From the NCBI GenBank assembly GCA_022791875.1, contig JAAVZX010000077.1:1-64000 (forward strand): a stretch of DNA of 64,000 nt. The letters run 5' to 3'. The stretch's first letter is position 1. Each line of letters opens with the position of its first letter. Positions 49,408 to 58,300 of this stretch are shown in pieces. Origin of the DNA: Oscillibacter sp. (GTDB lineage: Bacteria > Bacillota > Clostridia > Oscillospirales > Oscillospiraceae). The notes under the pieces are model-generated. The model was not told where the DNA came from, did no database searches, and saw only the letters and a program-made list of their open reading frames with translations. Both the position numbers and the translations under genes were made by a program.

Positions 49408-50447
49408 AACCGGCCAACGCTCTGAAAGACCGCAAGTCCATCAACGGCAACACCCTTCTGCTGCTGATCACCATCGTGCTCTTCTTCCTCCTGTACGCCG
49501 GCGGCTGCATCGCCTTCGCCGACAAGGGCTTCACCAACCTGCAAACCTTCCTGAACCTGCTGATCAGCAACGCGGGCCTGATCTGCGTGGCCTGCGGCAT
49601 GACCTGCGTGATGCTCACCGGGGGCATCGACATTTCCGTAGGCTCCCTGGTGGCCCTGGACTGTATGCTCCTGGCCTACGGCACGGGCACCTGGGGCATG
49701 AGCGCCCCGGTCATGTGCCTGATGGTGCTGGGGGTGGGGCTGCTGTTCGGGCTGGTCCAGGGCTTCTGCGTGGGCTACCTCCAGATCCAGCCCTTCATCG
49801 TCACCATGGCGGGCATGTTCTTCGCCCGGGGCATGACGGCGGTGATCTCTACGGACCAGCTGTCCATCACCGCCGAAACCAGCCAGACCTTCTACGACTG
49901 GGCCAACTTCCGGATCTACCTGCCCTTCGGCGGCGTGGTGAACCGGGCCGGAAAGCTGGTCATGCCCTACTTCCGCATCGGCGTGGTGGTGGCGATCCTG
50001 GTGCTGATCGTGATCTTCCTGGTGCTGCGCTACACGAAGTTCGGGCGCTCCCTGTACGCCGTGGGCGGCAGCGAGCAGTCCGCGGCCATGATGGGCCTGG
50101 ACGTGAAGAAGACGAAGCTGAAAGCCTATGTGCTGTCCTCCTTCCTGTGCTCCATCGGGGGCATCTGCTACTGCCTGAACACCCAGTCCGCCAGCGTGTC
50201 CCAGGCCACGGGGCTTGAGATGAGCGCCATCGCGTCCTCCGTCATCGGCGGGACGCTGCTCACCGGCGGCGTGGGGAACGTGATCGGCTCCTTCTTCGGC
50301 GTGCTGATCAACGGCACCATCTCCAGCATCGTCCAGACCCATGGCAAGCTGGCCTCCTCCTGGCCCAACATCCTGACGGCGGCGCTGCTGTGCTTCTTCA
50401 TCGTGCTGCAAAGCATTTTCGCCTTCCTAAAGGAGAAGAAAAAATGA
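49404..50447 (+). CDS. Sugar ABC transporter permease, YjfF-like
   Basis: A 347-residue membrane protein of the RbsC family. NAGLICVACGMTCVMLTGGI-DISVGS near residues 55-80 is the signature, and QIQPFIVTMAGMFFARGMTA follows. Two non-identical permeases after one double ATPase is the YtfQRT-YjfF layout. It starts in an ATGA overlap with the previous permease and ends in another ATGA with the kinase gene, so the four genes are translationally coupled. Confidence 0.94.
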   Translation: MKPANALKDRKSINGNTLLLLITIVLFFLLYAGGCIAFADKGFTNLQTFLNLLISNAGLICVACGMTCVMLTGGIDISVGSLVALDCMLLAYGTGTWGMSAPVMCLMVLGVGLLFGLVQGFCVGYLQIQPFIVTMAGMFFARGMTAVISTDQLSITAETSQTFYDWANFRIYLPFGGVVNRAGKLVMPYFRIGVVVAILVLIVIFLVLRYTKFGRSLYAVGGSEQSAAMMGLDVKKTKLKAYVLSSFLCSIGGICYCLNTQSASVSQATGLEMSAIASSVIGGTLLTGGVGNVIGSFFGVLINGTISSIVQTHGKLASSWPNILTAALLCFFIVLQSIFAFLKEKKK

Positions 50448-51979
50448 GTGAGAACAAGACGTATCTGGGCATTGAGCTGGGGTCCACCCGGATCAAGGCC
50501 GTGGCGGTGGGCGGGGATTACGCCCCCGCCGCCTCCGGGGACTACACCTGGGCCTCCCGCTATGAAAACGGCGTGTGGACCTATCCCCTGGCGGAGGTCT
50601 GGACGGGTCTGAAAGCCGCCCTGTCCCAGGTGGAAAACCGCGACGGCATCAAAGCGGCAGGCGTGTCGGCCATGATGCACGGCTACCTGGCCTTCGACAA
50701 GGACTGGAACCTGCTGACCCCGTTCCGCACCTGGCAGAACACCATCACCGGCCCCGCGGCGGCGGAGCTGACGGAGCTGTTCGGCTTCAACATCCCCCAG
50801 CGCTGGAGCATCGCCCACCTTTACCAGGCCGTGCTGAACCGGGAGGAGCACATTTTCAGCATTGCCCACATCACCACCCTGGCGGGCTACGTCCACTACA
50901 TGCTCACGGGCGTGAACGCCGTGGGCGTGGGGGAGGCGTCGGGGATGTTCCCCATCGACAGCAATACCCTGGACTACGACGCCGGGATGCTGGAGAAATT
51001 CAGCCGCCTCCCGGCGGTGAAGGGCCTGCCCTGGAAGCTGGAGGACATTCTTCCCGACGTGCTCCCGGCGGGGGCGGAGGCGGGACGCCTCACGGAAGAG
51101 GGCGCAAAGCGCCTGGAGGGCCTCCTGGCCCCCGGCATCCCCTTCGCGCCCCCCGAGGGCGACGCGGGCACCGGCATGACCGCCGCCAACGCCGTGGCCC
51201 CCCGGACAGGCAACGTCTCGGCGGGCACCTCCATCTTCTCCATGGTGGTTCTGGAGCGGCCCCTTGCGCGGGTCCACGAGGAAATCGACATCGTGACCAC
51301 GCCTGCGGGGAGTCCCGTGGCGATGGTCCACTGCAACAACTGCACCAACGACACCAACGCCTGGGTGGGCGTTCTGGGGGAGACGGCGCGTCTGTTCGGC
51401 GCTGAGCCGGACGTCGGGACGCTGTACACGAGGCTGTACGAGAAGAGCCTGGAGGGCGAGCCGGACTGCGGCGGGGTGCTGGTGTGCAACTACCTGGCCG
51501 GTGAGGGCGTGACGCATTTGGACGCGGGGCGTCCGCTGGTGGTGCGCACGCCGGAGACACGGTTTACGCTGGCTAACTTTTTTAAAGCCCAGCTCTACGC
51601 CACCATGTCCACGCTGAAAATCGGGATGGATATTCTGGCGGAGGAAGGGGTTGCCATCGACTCCCTGACGGGGCACGGCGGGCTGTTCAAGACGCCTGTT
51701 GTGGGGCAGAGCTACATGGCGGCGGCGTGCAATGCGCCGGTGACGTGCATGTCCACGGCGGGGGAGGGCGGGCCTTACGGCATGGCCCTTCTGTCGGCAT
51801 ACATGATGGAGAAGGGGGAGGGAGAGAGTTTGGAGGCGTACCTGGAAAAGCGCGTGTTTGCGGGCGTTTCGGGTACGACCGTCCAGCCTGACCCGATCCT
51901 GGTGGAAGGATTCAACAAGTATATTGAGCGCTATAAAAAGTTGCTGGAGGTAGAGCGTTCCGCGGCGGAGGCTATCTGA
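50444..51979 (+). CDS. FGGY-family carbohydrate kinase, probable L-ribulokinase
   Basis: A 511-residue sugar kinase. The N-terminal phosphate loop is LGIELGSTRIKAVAVGGDYA. MMHGYLAFDKDWNLLTPFRTWQN is the substrate-side segment, GDAGTGMTAANAVAPRTGNV precedes VSAGTSIFSMVV, and the second domain has LTGHGGLFKTPVVGQ. It phosphorylates a ketose. L-ribulose is the expected substrate because araA and araD follow and an AraR-type regulator precedes; motifs alone do not separate ribulokinase from xylulokinase. Gene order is kinase-isomerase-epimerase. Confidence 0.88.
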   Translation: MSENKTYLGIELGSTRIKAVAVGGDYAPAASGDYTWASRYENGVWTYPLAEVWTGLKAALSQVENRDGIKAAGVSAMMHGYLAFDKDWNLLTPFRTWQNTITGPAAAELTELFGFNIPQRWSIAHLYQAVLNREEHIFSIAHITTLAGYVHYMLTGVNAVGVGEASGMFPIDSNTLDYDAGMLEKFSRLPAVKGLPWKLEDILPDVLPAGAEAGRLTEEGAKRLEGLLAPGIPFAPPEGDAGTGMTAANAVAPRTGNVSAGTSIFSMVVLERPLARVHEEIDIVTTPAGSPVAMVHCNNCTNDTNAWVGVLGETARLFGAEPDVGTLYTRLYEKSLEGEPDCGGVLVCNYLAGEGVTHLDAGRPLVVRTPETRFTLANFFKAQLYATMSTLKIGMDILAEEGVAIDSLTGHGGLFKTPVVGQSYMAAACNAPVTCMSTAGEGGPYGMALLSAYMMEKGEGESLEAYLEKRVFAGVSGTTVQPDPILVEGFNKYIERYKKLLEVERSAAEAI

Positions 51980-52022
51980 AACCGCAGGAACCAAGATCCA
52001 GTAAAATCCAACAAAAATGGAG

Positions 52023-52098
52023 TGATCTGCCGGAGTCCAGAGGGGCGCACGCCCCTCTGGTGGGGTCCAGGGGCAAAGCCCCTGGCCACCGGAGGCAC
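52023..52098. repeat. Family B repeat between kinase and araA
   Basis: TGATCTGCCGGAGTCCAGAG, a GAGGGGC-GCACGCCCCTC stem, GGGGTCCAGGGGCAAAGCCC and CTGGCCACCGGAGGC. It is in the opposite orientation to the copies at 35484 and 62440. Confidence 0.7.
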
Positions 52099-52123
52099 AA
52101 AAAACGGGGAGGAACTATCAGTT

Positions 52124-53590
52124 ATGAATCAGCGTGAATTTTGGTTTGTGGTAGGGAGTCAGTTTTTGTACGGGCCGGAGGTGTTGGAAACCGTAGCGAA
52201 GAGGGCGGAGGAGATGGCGTGTGAGCTGTCGAAGAAGCTGCCTTATCCGCTGGTTTACAAGGTGACGGCAAAGACGAATCGGGAAATTACCGATGTGATG
52301 CGAGCGGCTAATTTTGACGAGAAGTGCGCGGGGGTCATTACCTGGTGCCATACGTTCAGCCCGTCGAAGATGTGGATCAACGGGTTTGCGGAGCTCCAGA
52401 AGCCCTACTGCCATTTTGTGACCCAGTACAACCGCGAGATTCCCAACGAGGAAATCGACATGGACTTCATGAACCTGAATCAGGCGGCGCACGGGGACCG
52501 GGAGCACGGGTTCATCGTGGCCCGCCTGCGGAAGCCTCAGAAGGTGATCGCGGGGTACTGGCAGGACGAGGACGTGCAGAAGCGGCTGGGAAGCTGGATG
52601 AAGGCCGCGGTGGGCGTGGCGGTGTCCAAGGAAATGAAAGTGATGCGCTTCGGGGACAACATGCGGGAAGTGGCCGTCACCGAGGGGGACAAGGTGGAAG
52701 TCCAGGCGAAGCTGGGCTGGCAGGTGAACACCTGGGCTGTGGGGGACCTGGTGAAGGTCATGAGCGAAGTGACGGAAGAGGAAATCGACGCCCAGATGGC
52801 CGTGTACCGCGAGTTCTACGACATGGCCACGGACAAGGTGGACCTGGTGCGCTATCAGGCCCGTGAAGAAGTGGCCATGCGGAAAATGCTGGATGCCGAA
52901 GGCTGCAAGGCGTTCTCCAACACCTTCCAGGACCTCTACGGCATGGAGCAGCTTCCCGGCCTGGCCTCCCAGCACCTGATGGCCCAGGGCTACGGCTACG
53001 GCGGCGAGGGCGACTGGAAAGTCGCCGCCATGACGGCGATCATGAAAGCCATGGGCGAGAACGGCAACGGCTGCTCCCTGTTCATGGAGGACTACACCTA
53101 TCATCTCGTGAAGGGCCAGGAGTACAGCCTGGGGGCCCACATGCTGGAGGTCTGCCCCTGCTGCGCCGCCGGACGGCCCCGGATCGAGACCCACCACTTA
53201 GGCATCGGCATGAACGAGAAGGACCCCGCCCGTCTGGTCTTTGAGGGCAAGGAGGGGGACGCGATTGTGGTGAGCCTGATCGACATGGGGGGCCGCCTGC
53301 GCCTGATCTGCCAGGACATCCACTGCGTCAAGCCCATCATGCCCATGCCGAACCTGCCCGTGGCCCGGGTCATGTGGCAGGCGGAGCCCAGCCTCACCAC
53401 CGGCGTGGAGTGCTGGATCACCGCCGGAGGCGCCCATCACACGGTGCTGAGCTACGACGTCACCGCGGAGCAGATGAAGGACTGGGCCAATATGCTGGGC
53501 ATCGAGTTCGTACACATTACGAAGGACACCACCGTCGACGGGCTGGAGCATGATCTGTTCCTGGCCGATCTGGCGTGGAAACTGAAATAA
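52124..53590 (+). CDS. araA: L-arabinose isomerase
   Basis: A 488-residue enzyme that converts L-arabinose to L-ribulose in the cytosol. The N-terminus REFWFVVGSQFLYGPEVLET and the block GVITWCHTFSPSKMWINGFA, followed by ...PYCHFVTQYNREIP, match the family. LFMEDYTYHLVKGQEYSLGA-HMLEVCP carries metal and substrate residues, and the C-terminus has ECWITAGGAHHTVLSYDVTA. It starts at ATG 52124 after GGGGAGGAAC. It is the second catabolic step gene in the operon. Confidence 0.97.
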   Translation: MNQREFWFVVGSQFLYGPEVLETVAKRAEEMACELSKKLPYPLVYKVTAKTNREITDVMRAANFDEKCAGVITWCHTFSPSKMWINGFAELQKPYCHFVTQYNREIPNEEIDMDFMNLNQAAHGDREHGFIVARLRKPQKVIAGYWQDEDVQKRLGSWMKAAVGVAVSKEMKVMRFGDNMREVAVTEGDKVEVQAKLGWQVNTWAVGDLVKVMSEVTEEEIDAQMAVYREFYDMATDKVDLVRYQAREEVAMRKMLDAEGCKAFSNTFQDLYGMEQLPGLASQHLMAQGYGYGGEGDWKVAAMTAIMKAMGENGNGCSLFMEDYTYHLVKGQEYSLGAHMLEVCPCCAAGRPRIETHHLGIGMNEKDPARLVFEGKEGDAIVVSLIDMGGRLRLICQDIHCVKPIMPMPNLPVARVMWQAEPSLTTGVECWITAGGAHHTVLSYDVTAEQMKDWANMLGIEFVHITKDTTVDGLEHDLFLADLAWKLK

Positions 53591-53612
53591 TCCGCACCAT
53601 ATAAAACGCACA

Positions 53613-53700
53613 CCGTAGGGGCCGCCGCCCTCGGCGGCCCCTCCTCCGCGACTGCCAGGGTCACTGGGGGACGGGCCGCCGAGGGCGGCGGCCCCTACGG
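53613..53700. repeat. Perfect 28-bp inverted repeat between araA and araD
   Basis: The arm CCGTAGGGGCCGCCGCCCTC plus GGCGGCCC (53613-53640) is exactly complementary to 53673-53700, with a 32-base spacer. It is a family C variant. It may act as a terminator or as an mRNA processing site between araA and araD. Confidence 0.75.
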
Positions 53701-53722
53701 GTGCATGTGAGGTAAAAATATC

Positions 53723-54421
53723 ATGTTAGAAGAATTGAAAAAGCAGGTTTGTGAGGCAAATCTGCTGCTGCCAAAGCACGGTCTTATCACCTTTACCTGG
53801 GGCAACGTCTCCGGGATCGACCGGGAGAAGGGGCTGATGGTGATCAAGCCCTCCGGCGTTGAGTACGACGGGATGGAGCCGGAGGACATGGTGGTCGTCA
53901 GCCTGGAAACCGGAGAGCGTGTGGAGGGCCGCTACAAGCCCTCCAGCGACACCGATACCCACCTGGCCCTCTACAAGGCGTTCCCCGGCCTGGGGGGCAT
54001 CGTCCACACCCACAGCCGCTGGGCCACCTCCTTCGCCCAGGCCGGAAAGAGCGTCCCCGCCATGGGCACCACCCAGGGAGACTACTTCTACGGCGAAATC
54101 CCCTGCACCCGGAAAATGACCCCGGAGGAAATCGCCGGGCGCTACGAGCTGGAAACCGGAAACGTGATCATCGAGACATTCCGCAGCCGCGGCATCGACC
54201 CCTTGCAGGTCCCCGCGGTCCTGGTCCACAGCCACGGCCCCTTCACCTGGGGCACCGACCCCTTCAACGCGGTCCACAACGCCGTGGTCCTGGAGGAGGT
54301 GGCCTTCATGGACTTCCACGCCATGGCCATGACCCCGGACCTGCCTCCTATGCAGCAGGAACTGCTGGATAAGCACTACCTCCGCAAGCACGGCCCCGGC
54401 GCGTACTACGGACAGGGCTGA
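53723..54421 (+). CDS. araD: L-ribulose-5-phosphate 4-epimerase
   Basis: A 232-residue class II aldolase-fold enzyme that links arabinose to the pentose phosphate pathway by converting L-ribulose-5-P to D-xylulose-5-P. The segments [40 protein letters not shown] and [29 protein letters not shown] hold the zinc histidines, and [10 protein letters not shown] a later one. The start has a weak ribosome-binding site (GAGGTAAAAATATC-ATG). It ends the arabinose operon and is followed by a strong hairpin. Confidence 0.96.
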   Translation: MLEELKKQVCEANLLLPKHGLITFTWGNVSGIDREKGLMVIKPSGVEYDGMEPEDMVVVSLETGERVEGRYKPSSDTDTHLALYKAFPGLGGIVHTHSRWATSFAQAGKSVPAMGTTQGDYFYGEIPCTRKMTPEEIAGRYELETGNVIIETFRSRGIDPLQVPAVLVHSHGPFTWGTDPFNAVHNAVVLEEVAFMDFHAMAMTPDLPPMQQELLDKHYLRKHGPGAYYGQG

Positions 54422-54433
54422 GCAGACAGACAG

Positions 54434-54483
54434 AAAAAGTCCCGGCGGGAGCGGCAGACGCCCCTCTCGCCGGGACTTTTTTC
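54434..54483. terminator. Bidirectional terminator after araD
   Basis: AGTCCCGGCG (438-447) pairs with CGCCGGGACT (468-477), extended by A and T runs on both sides. It also serves the minus-strand small ORF that ends at 54482. Confidence 0.85.
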
Positions 54484-54571
54484 ATCCCATCAGCAGCTTG
54501 ATCAGCTCCAGCGCAAGGATGGTATTGCAGGCCATTTCCTCCAGGCTTTGGTTCCGCTCCTCCGGCTTCAT
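54482..54571 (-). CDS. Putative 29-residue small protein
   Basis: A short frame reading MKPEERNQSLEEMACNTILA and ending LELIKLLMG. GGAGGT lies exactly seven bases before the ATG (seen on the minus strand), and a TACAAT box lies about 50 bases further up at 54621-54626, with a strong hairpin terminator right at the stop. The peptide would be acidic at the start and helical at the end. No known family is recognised. The clear ribosome-binding site, spacing and terminator favour expression, but it could also be a chance frame. Confidence 0.45.
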   Translation of the reverse strand: MKPEERNQSLEEMACNTILALELIKLLMG

Positions 54572-54659
54572 GTGAAAGACCTCCGTGTCCAAGCAAGTGC
54601 CCGTCTCCGGGCCTGCCTCTATTGTAGCGCCTCCCGCCCGCCGCCTGCCATCGATTTGC

Positions 54660-54695
54660 CTTACATTTTATTCCGGTTTCTTACATTTTTGTAAG
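54660..54695. promoter_or_regulatory. CTTACATTTT repeats with palindrome CTTACA-TTTT-TGTAAG
   Basis: CTTACATTTTA at 54660-54670 and the palindrome CTTACATTTTTGTAAG at 54680-54695, starting 20 bases apart (about two helical turns). It lies upstream of the -10 of the small ORF on the minus strand, and just past the end of the DUF3788 gene. It looks like an operator. Confidence 0.4.
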
Positions 54696-54708
54696 CTCCC
54701 CCGCGCCG

Positions 54709-55134
54709 TCACGCGGGACCGCCCCGGCGGATCTGAATCAGGCGCAGAAGATCGCGGTACACGCCGTCCTGATCCTCCAGATCCACCGTCAGCCATCTCT
54801 GCCCGTTTCCCTCCGGAGTCTGGCGGTAGACGCTTTGCAGCGCCGCCGTACACTCCGGCAGCAGGGCTTCCACCCGCGCCTTTTCCTTCGCGCCCACCAC
54901 CAGCAGCACGCGGAAGTATCCCTCCTTCGGGTAGAGGGTACACAGCGTCTTTCCCGCCTTCCTGAACTTCACGTTCCAGCCCGTTTCCCAGCTGCACCCG
55001 CTGTACTCGATTTTCTCTTTACACCGGTATTTTTCCATAATTTCCGCACAAAACCGCATAAAAACCGGGTTCCGGACGGCCTCTCCGATCTCCGCGAGCT
55101 CGGGGCGTCTGCCGGGGTCCTGCAAATCAACCAT
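54709..55134 (-). CDS. DUF3788 family protein
   Basis: A 141-residue cytosolic protein. The middle reads EYSGCSWETGWNVKFRKAGK-TLCTLYP, then GYFRVLLVVGAKE, as in DUF3788 members (a small YjbQ/MutT-unrelated family without a known activity). The frame extends to a TTG at 55152, but AAGGAGCG at a good distance supports the ATG at 55134. It lies alone on the minus strand, with its own promoter (TTGTGT, 18-base spacer, TATAAT at 55173-55178). The role is unknown. Confidence 0.75.
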   Translation of the reverse strand: MVDLQDPGRRPELAEIGEAVRNPVFMRFCAEIMEKYRCKEKIEYSGCSWETGWNVKFRKAGKTLCTLYPKEGYFRVLLVVGAKEKARVEALLPECTAALQSVYRQTPEGNGQRWLTVDLEDQDGVYRDLLRLIQIRRGGPA

Positions 55135-55172
55135 ATGAGTCCGCTCCTTCAAAATTTTCCTCGGACGCCCCG

Positions 55173-55202
55173 ATTATAACACAATTTTGCGGCCCAACAC
55201 AA
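55173..55202 (-). promoter_or_regulatory. Promoter of the DUF3788 gene
   Basis: TTGTGT (55197-55202), 18-base spacer, TATAAT (55173-55178), read on the minus strand. Confidence 0.55.
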
Positions 55203-55253
55203 GACGCCCCAATCCTTTCCGGAAAAGGCCCCGTTTTCCGCAAAAGTGTCCTC

Positions 55254-55282
55254 TTGCCAAAGCCCGGTAAACTTGCTATAAT
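55254..55282 (+). promoter_or_regulatory. Promoter of the M60 protease operon
   Basis: TTGCCA (55254-55259), 17-base spacer, TATAAT (55277-55282), about 65 bases before the ATG at 55347. Confidence 0.75.
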
Positions 55283-55346
55283 CTTCTCATTCACTATGCA
55301 GCACAGCCCGCGCTCCGCGGCAAGCAAGAGAGGAGAGTTTACAATT

Positions 55347-58300
55347 ATGCAAATCCGCAAACGCCTGACTGCCCTGCTTTTGTCAGTGGCCCTGCTCATC
55401 CCGGCGGTCCCCGCCGCACAGGCGGCAGGCCCGGACCCCGATGTCACTGGGTCCATCTCCGGCACCGTCCGCATCGACTCCCCCCAGAGCCTGGATGCCC
55501 TGAAAGACCGGGACCTCCGGGTGGAGCTGTCACAGGACGGCGACGCTTTGGGCTGGTTTCCCCTGACCTGGGACGGCGAATCGTTCAGCCTCGGCGTCTA
55601 TGACGCCTCCGTCAGCCTCCGCAACCAGGACGGCGGTCCTCTGGGCGGCGGGCGCTGGCCCGGCTACCTGGACTTCACCGTCTCCAGACTCCCCCAGGGC
55701 AACTACACCCTCTCCTTCACCGGCGAGGGCTATGTCCCCTGCGACCAGGACGTGACCCTGGACCGCTACGCCCAGCACATCATCCTGGGCACCGCCGATG
55801 GCACCTTCACCCTGGGCGACGTGAACGGCGACGGCCGCGTCAACGAGCGGGACCGGGACCTCCTGGCCGACGCCCTGGGCTCCACGAACGCCCGGGACCT
55901 CAGCCACTATGATCTCACCGGCGACGGCGAGATCGACATCTACGACCTGGCCTGCGTCACCCGCGGCATGGGAGCCTCCGGCGGCGCGCAGATTCTGGAC
56001 ACCGCCTGTCTCGCGCCGCCTGTGGACTTTGACGCCATGGAAGCGGCCCTGGACGCCTCCGGCGTCACCTTCACCGGCGATCTGGCGGACCTCTTCCGGG
56101 ACAACGGCGAGATTGTCCTTTTCAGCGCCGGCGGCGACGGGGACACCACCCTGGAAATCCCCCTGACGGAGGCCGTGGAGGTGCAGGAGCTGAAAATCCT
56201 CACCCCCGAGGGCCCCGGCGAGATGCTCGCCGGCACCGTGCGCCTCACCTACTCCGACGATACTTACGAGGAAGCCCCCTTTGACAACAGCACCCCCGCG
56301 GGGGTCCACGCCATCAGCGCCGTCCCCGGCAGCGGCGTGATCACCATCGCCCTGGGCCGCCGGGTGGCCGTGAAGAAAATCACCATCACCGTCACCCGCA
56401 CCGCGGACGGGGACTACGCCGCCGTGGAGTCCATTCAGTTCCTGCGGGACATCGTGCCCGAGAACCCCGTGGCCCCCAACAGCCAGGTCCGGAACCTGAG
56501 CGCCGAGCCCGGCGACGGGAAGGTGGACCTCCGCTGGAGCACCCTCCCCAACGTTACCGGCTACCGGGTAGACTGGTGGGCCAAGGACGGCAGCGGCCAG
56601 CGGAAATCCCTGACGGTCAGCGTGCCCAGCGCCAGCGTGACGGGGCTGGAGAACCTCAAGGTCTACTGCTTCACCGTCACGCCTGTCAACGGCGCCTGGC
56701 AGGGCCTGGCCTCCGAGGCCGTCACGGCGGAGCCCCAGCCCTCCAAGGCCCCCGACGCCCCCGACATGATCAATGTCCAATCCCAGGACAGCGCTTTGCA
56801 GGTCTCCTGGAAGGCGTCCAAGGGCGCCACCTACTACCAGCTCTACTACAAGGCTGAATCCGACGCGGACTACCGGCTCTGGGGGGACCGGATCGCCGGG
56901 ACCTCCGCCGCCCTGACGGGCCTCACCAACGACGTCACCTACTCCCTGTACCTCACCGCCGGAAACGCCGTGGGCGTCAGCGGCAGGTCCCGCATCGCCC
57001 AGGGCGTCCCGAAGGGCGTGGACTACTCCCGTCCCGAGGGCATCCCTACCGAGGGCGTCATTGAGGGCGCGGCCATCGAGCGTGTCTGGCTGGCGGACGC
57101 CGGAAACGTCTCCCCCAGCTCCTACCCCGCCGGAGCGCCCTTCCAGACCGCCTACATGAACGACGGCGATTTCAGAACCCACTGGACCTCCCAGTCCTAC
57201 TACGACGGCAACTGGTCCAGAAGCAAGACGGTCTACGCGTCCTTCGCCCGGCCCGTGGACCTCAGCGCCGTGATCTGGGTGCCCCGCCTGGACGGCGGCT
57301 ATCCCTCCAACCTCCGGGTCTACACCGTGACCGTCTGGCAGGAGGGCGACGACCTCAGCAGCCCCGGCACCCTCATCGCCCCCCTTCCCAACTGCGGCAG
57401 CGGTTCCGACGTGAAGACCTGGCTTCCGGTCCAGAACAATCCCGCCGTGACCCGCTTCGCCCTCCTGCCCTTCAACCCCGCCATGAAGGTGGTCAAAATC
57501 GCCATTACCATCGAGCAGGTTGACTATACGGCGGTGAGCCTCTCCGAGCTGATGTTCCTGGAGTACGACCCCGCCCACTGCCTCCCGGAGGACATTGCGG
57601 CCCTCTTTGCCGACGAAACGCGGCTCTCCCTGGCCTCCGGCGTGGACCAAGCTCAGATTGACGCCCTTCGGACCCGCCTGACCGGCGACGAGAGAAAGTA
57701 CTGCATCAATCCCACCGCCCTGGACGACGAGCTGGACCTGGCGGAGGAACTGCTGAATGGCGTCGCCAGCTCCGGCGTGGTCATCGAGGGCGTGGACGCC
57801 CGCAGCGCCGGCGCGGACAGCAATAAGTACCACCAGAGCGGCAGCGACCTCCAGCCCCTGGGCGCGGCGGCTGCGGCCAACAGTGAGATCACCATCTACG
57901 CCTCCGGCATCCCTGCGGGTGAGACCGTCAGAATCTTCGCCACCCAGTTCAACGCCGAAGCCTCCACGTGGCGGGCCCAGGCGGGGACCCTGGAGAACGG
58001 GCGGAACATCCTGAGAATCCCCCAGATCGGCAGTCAGAACACCCCCAGAGGAGGCAGCCTCTACTTCACCTACAGCGGTTCCAATCCCGACGGCATCACC
58101 CTCCACGTCCGGAGGGCCACGGACATTCCCGCCCTGGACCTCTCCGACTGGTACACCATGAGCGAGACGGCCCGGCAGGACGCCATCGGCCTCTACATGG
58201 ACGAACTGGACGCCTATGTCACCGCCCAGGGGATCAATGACACCAACAAGCTCACCAACTGCCTCAACGTCACCGAGATTGCAACGCCTGTGGTGCTCCT

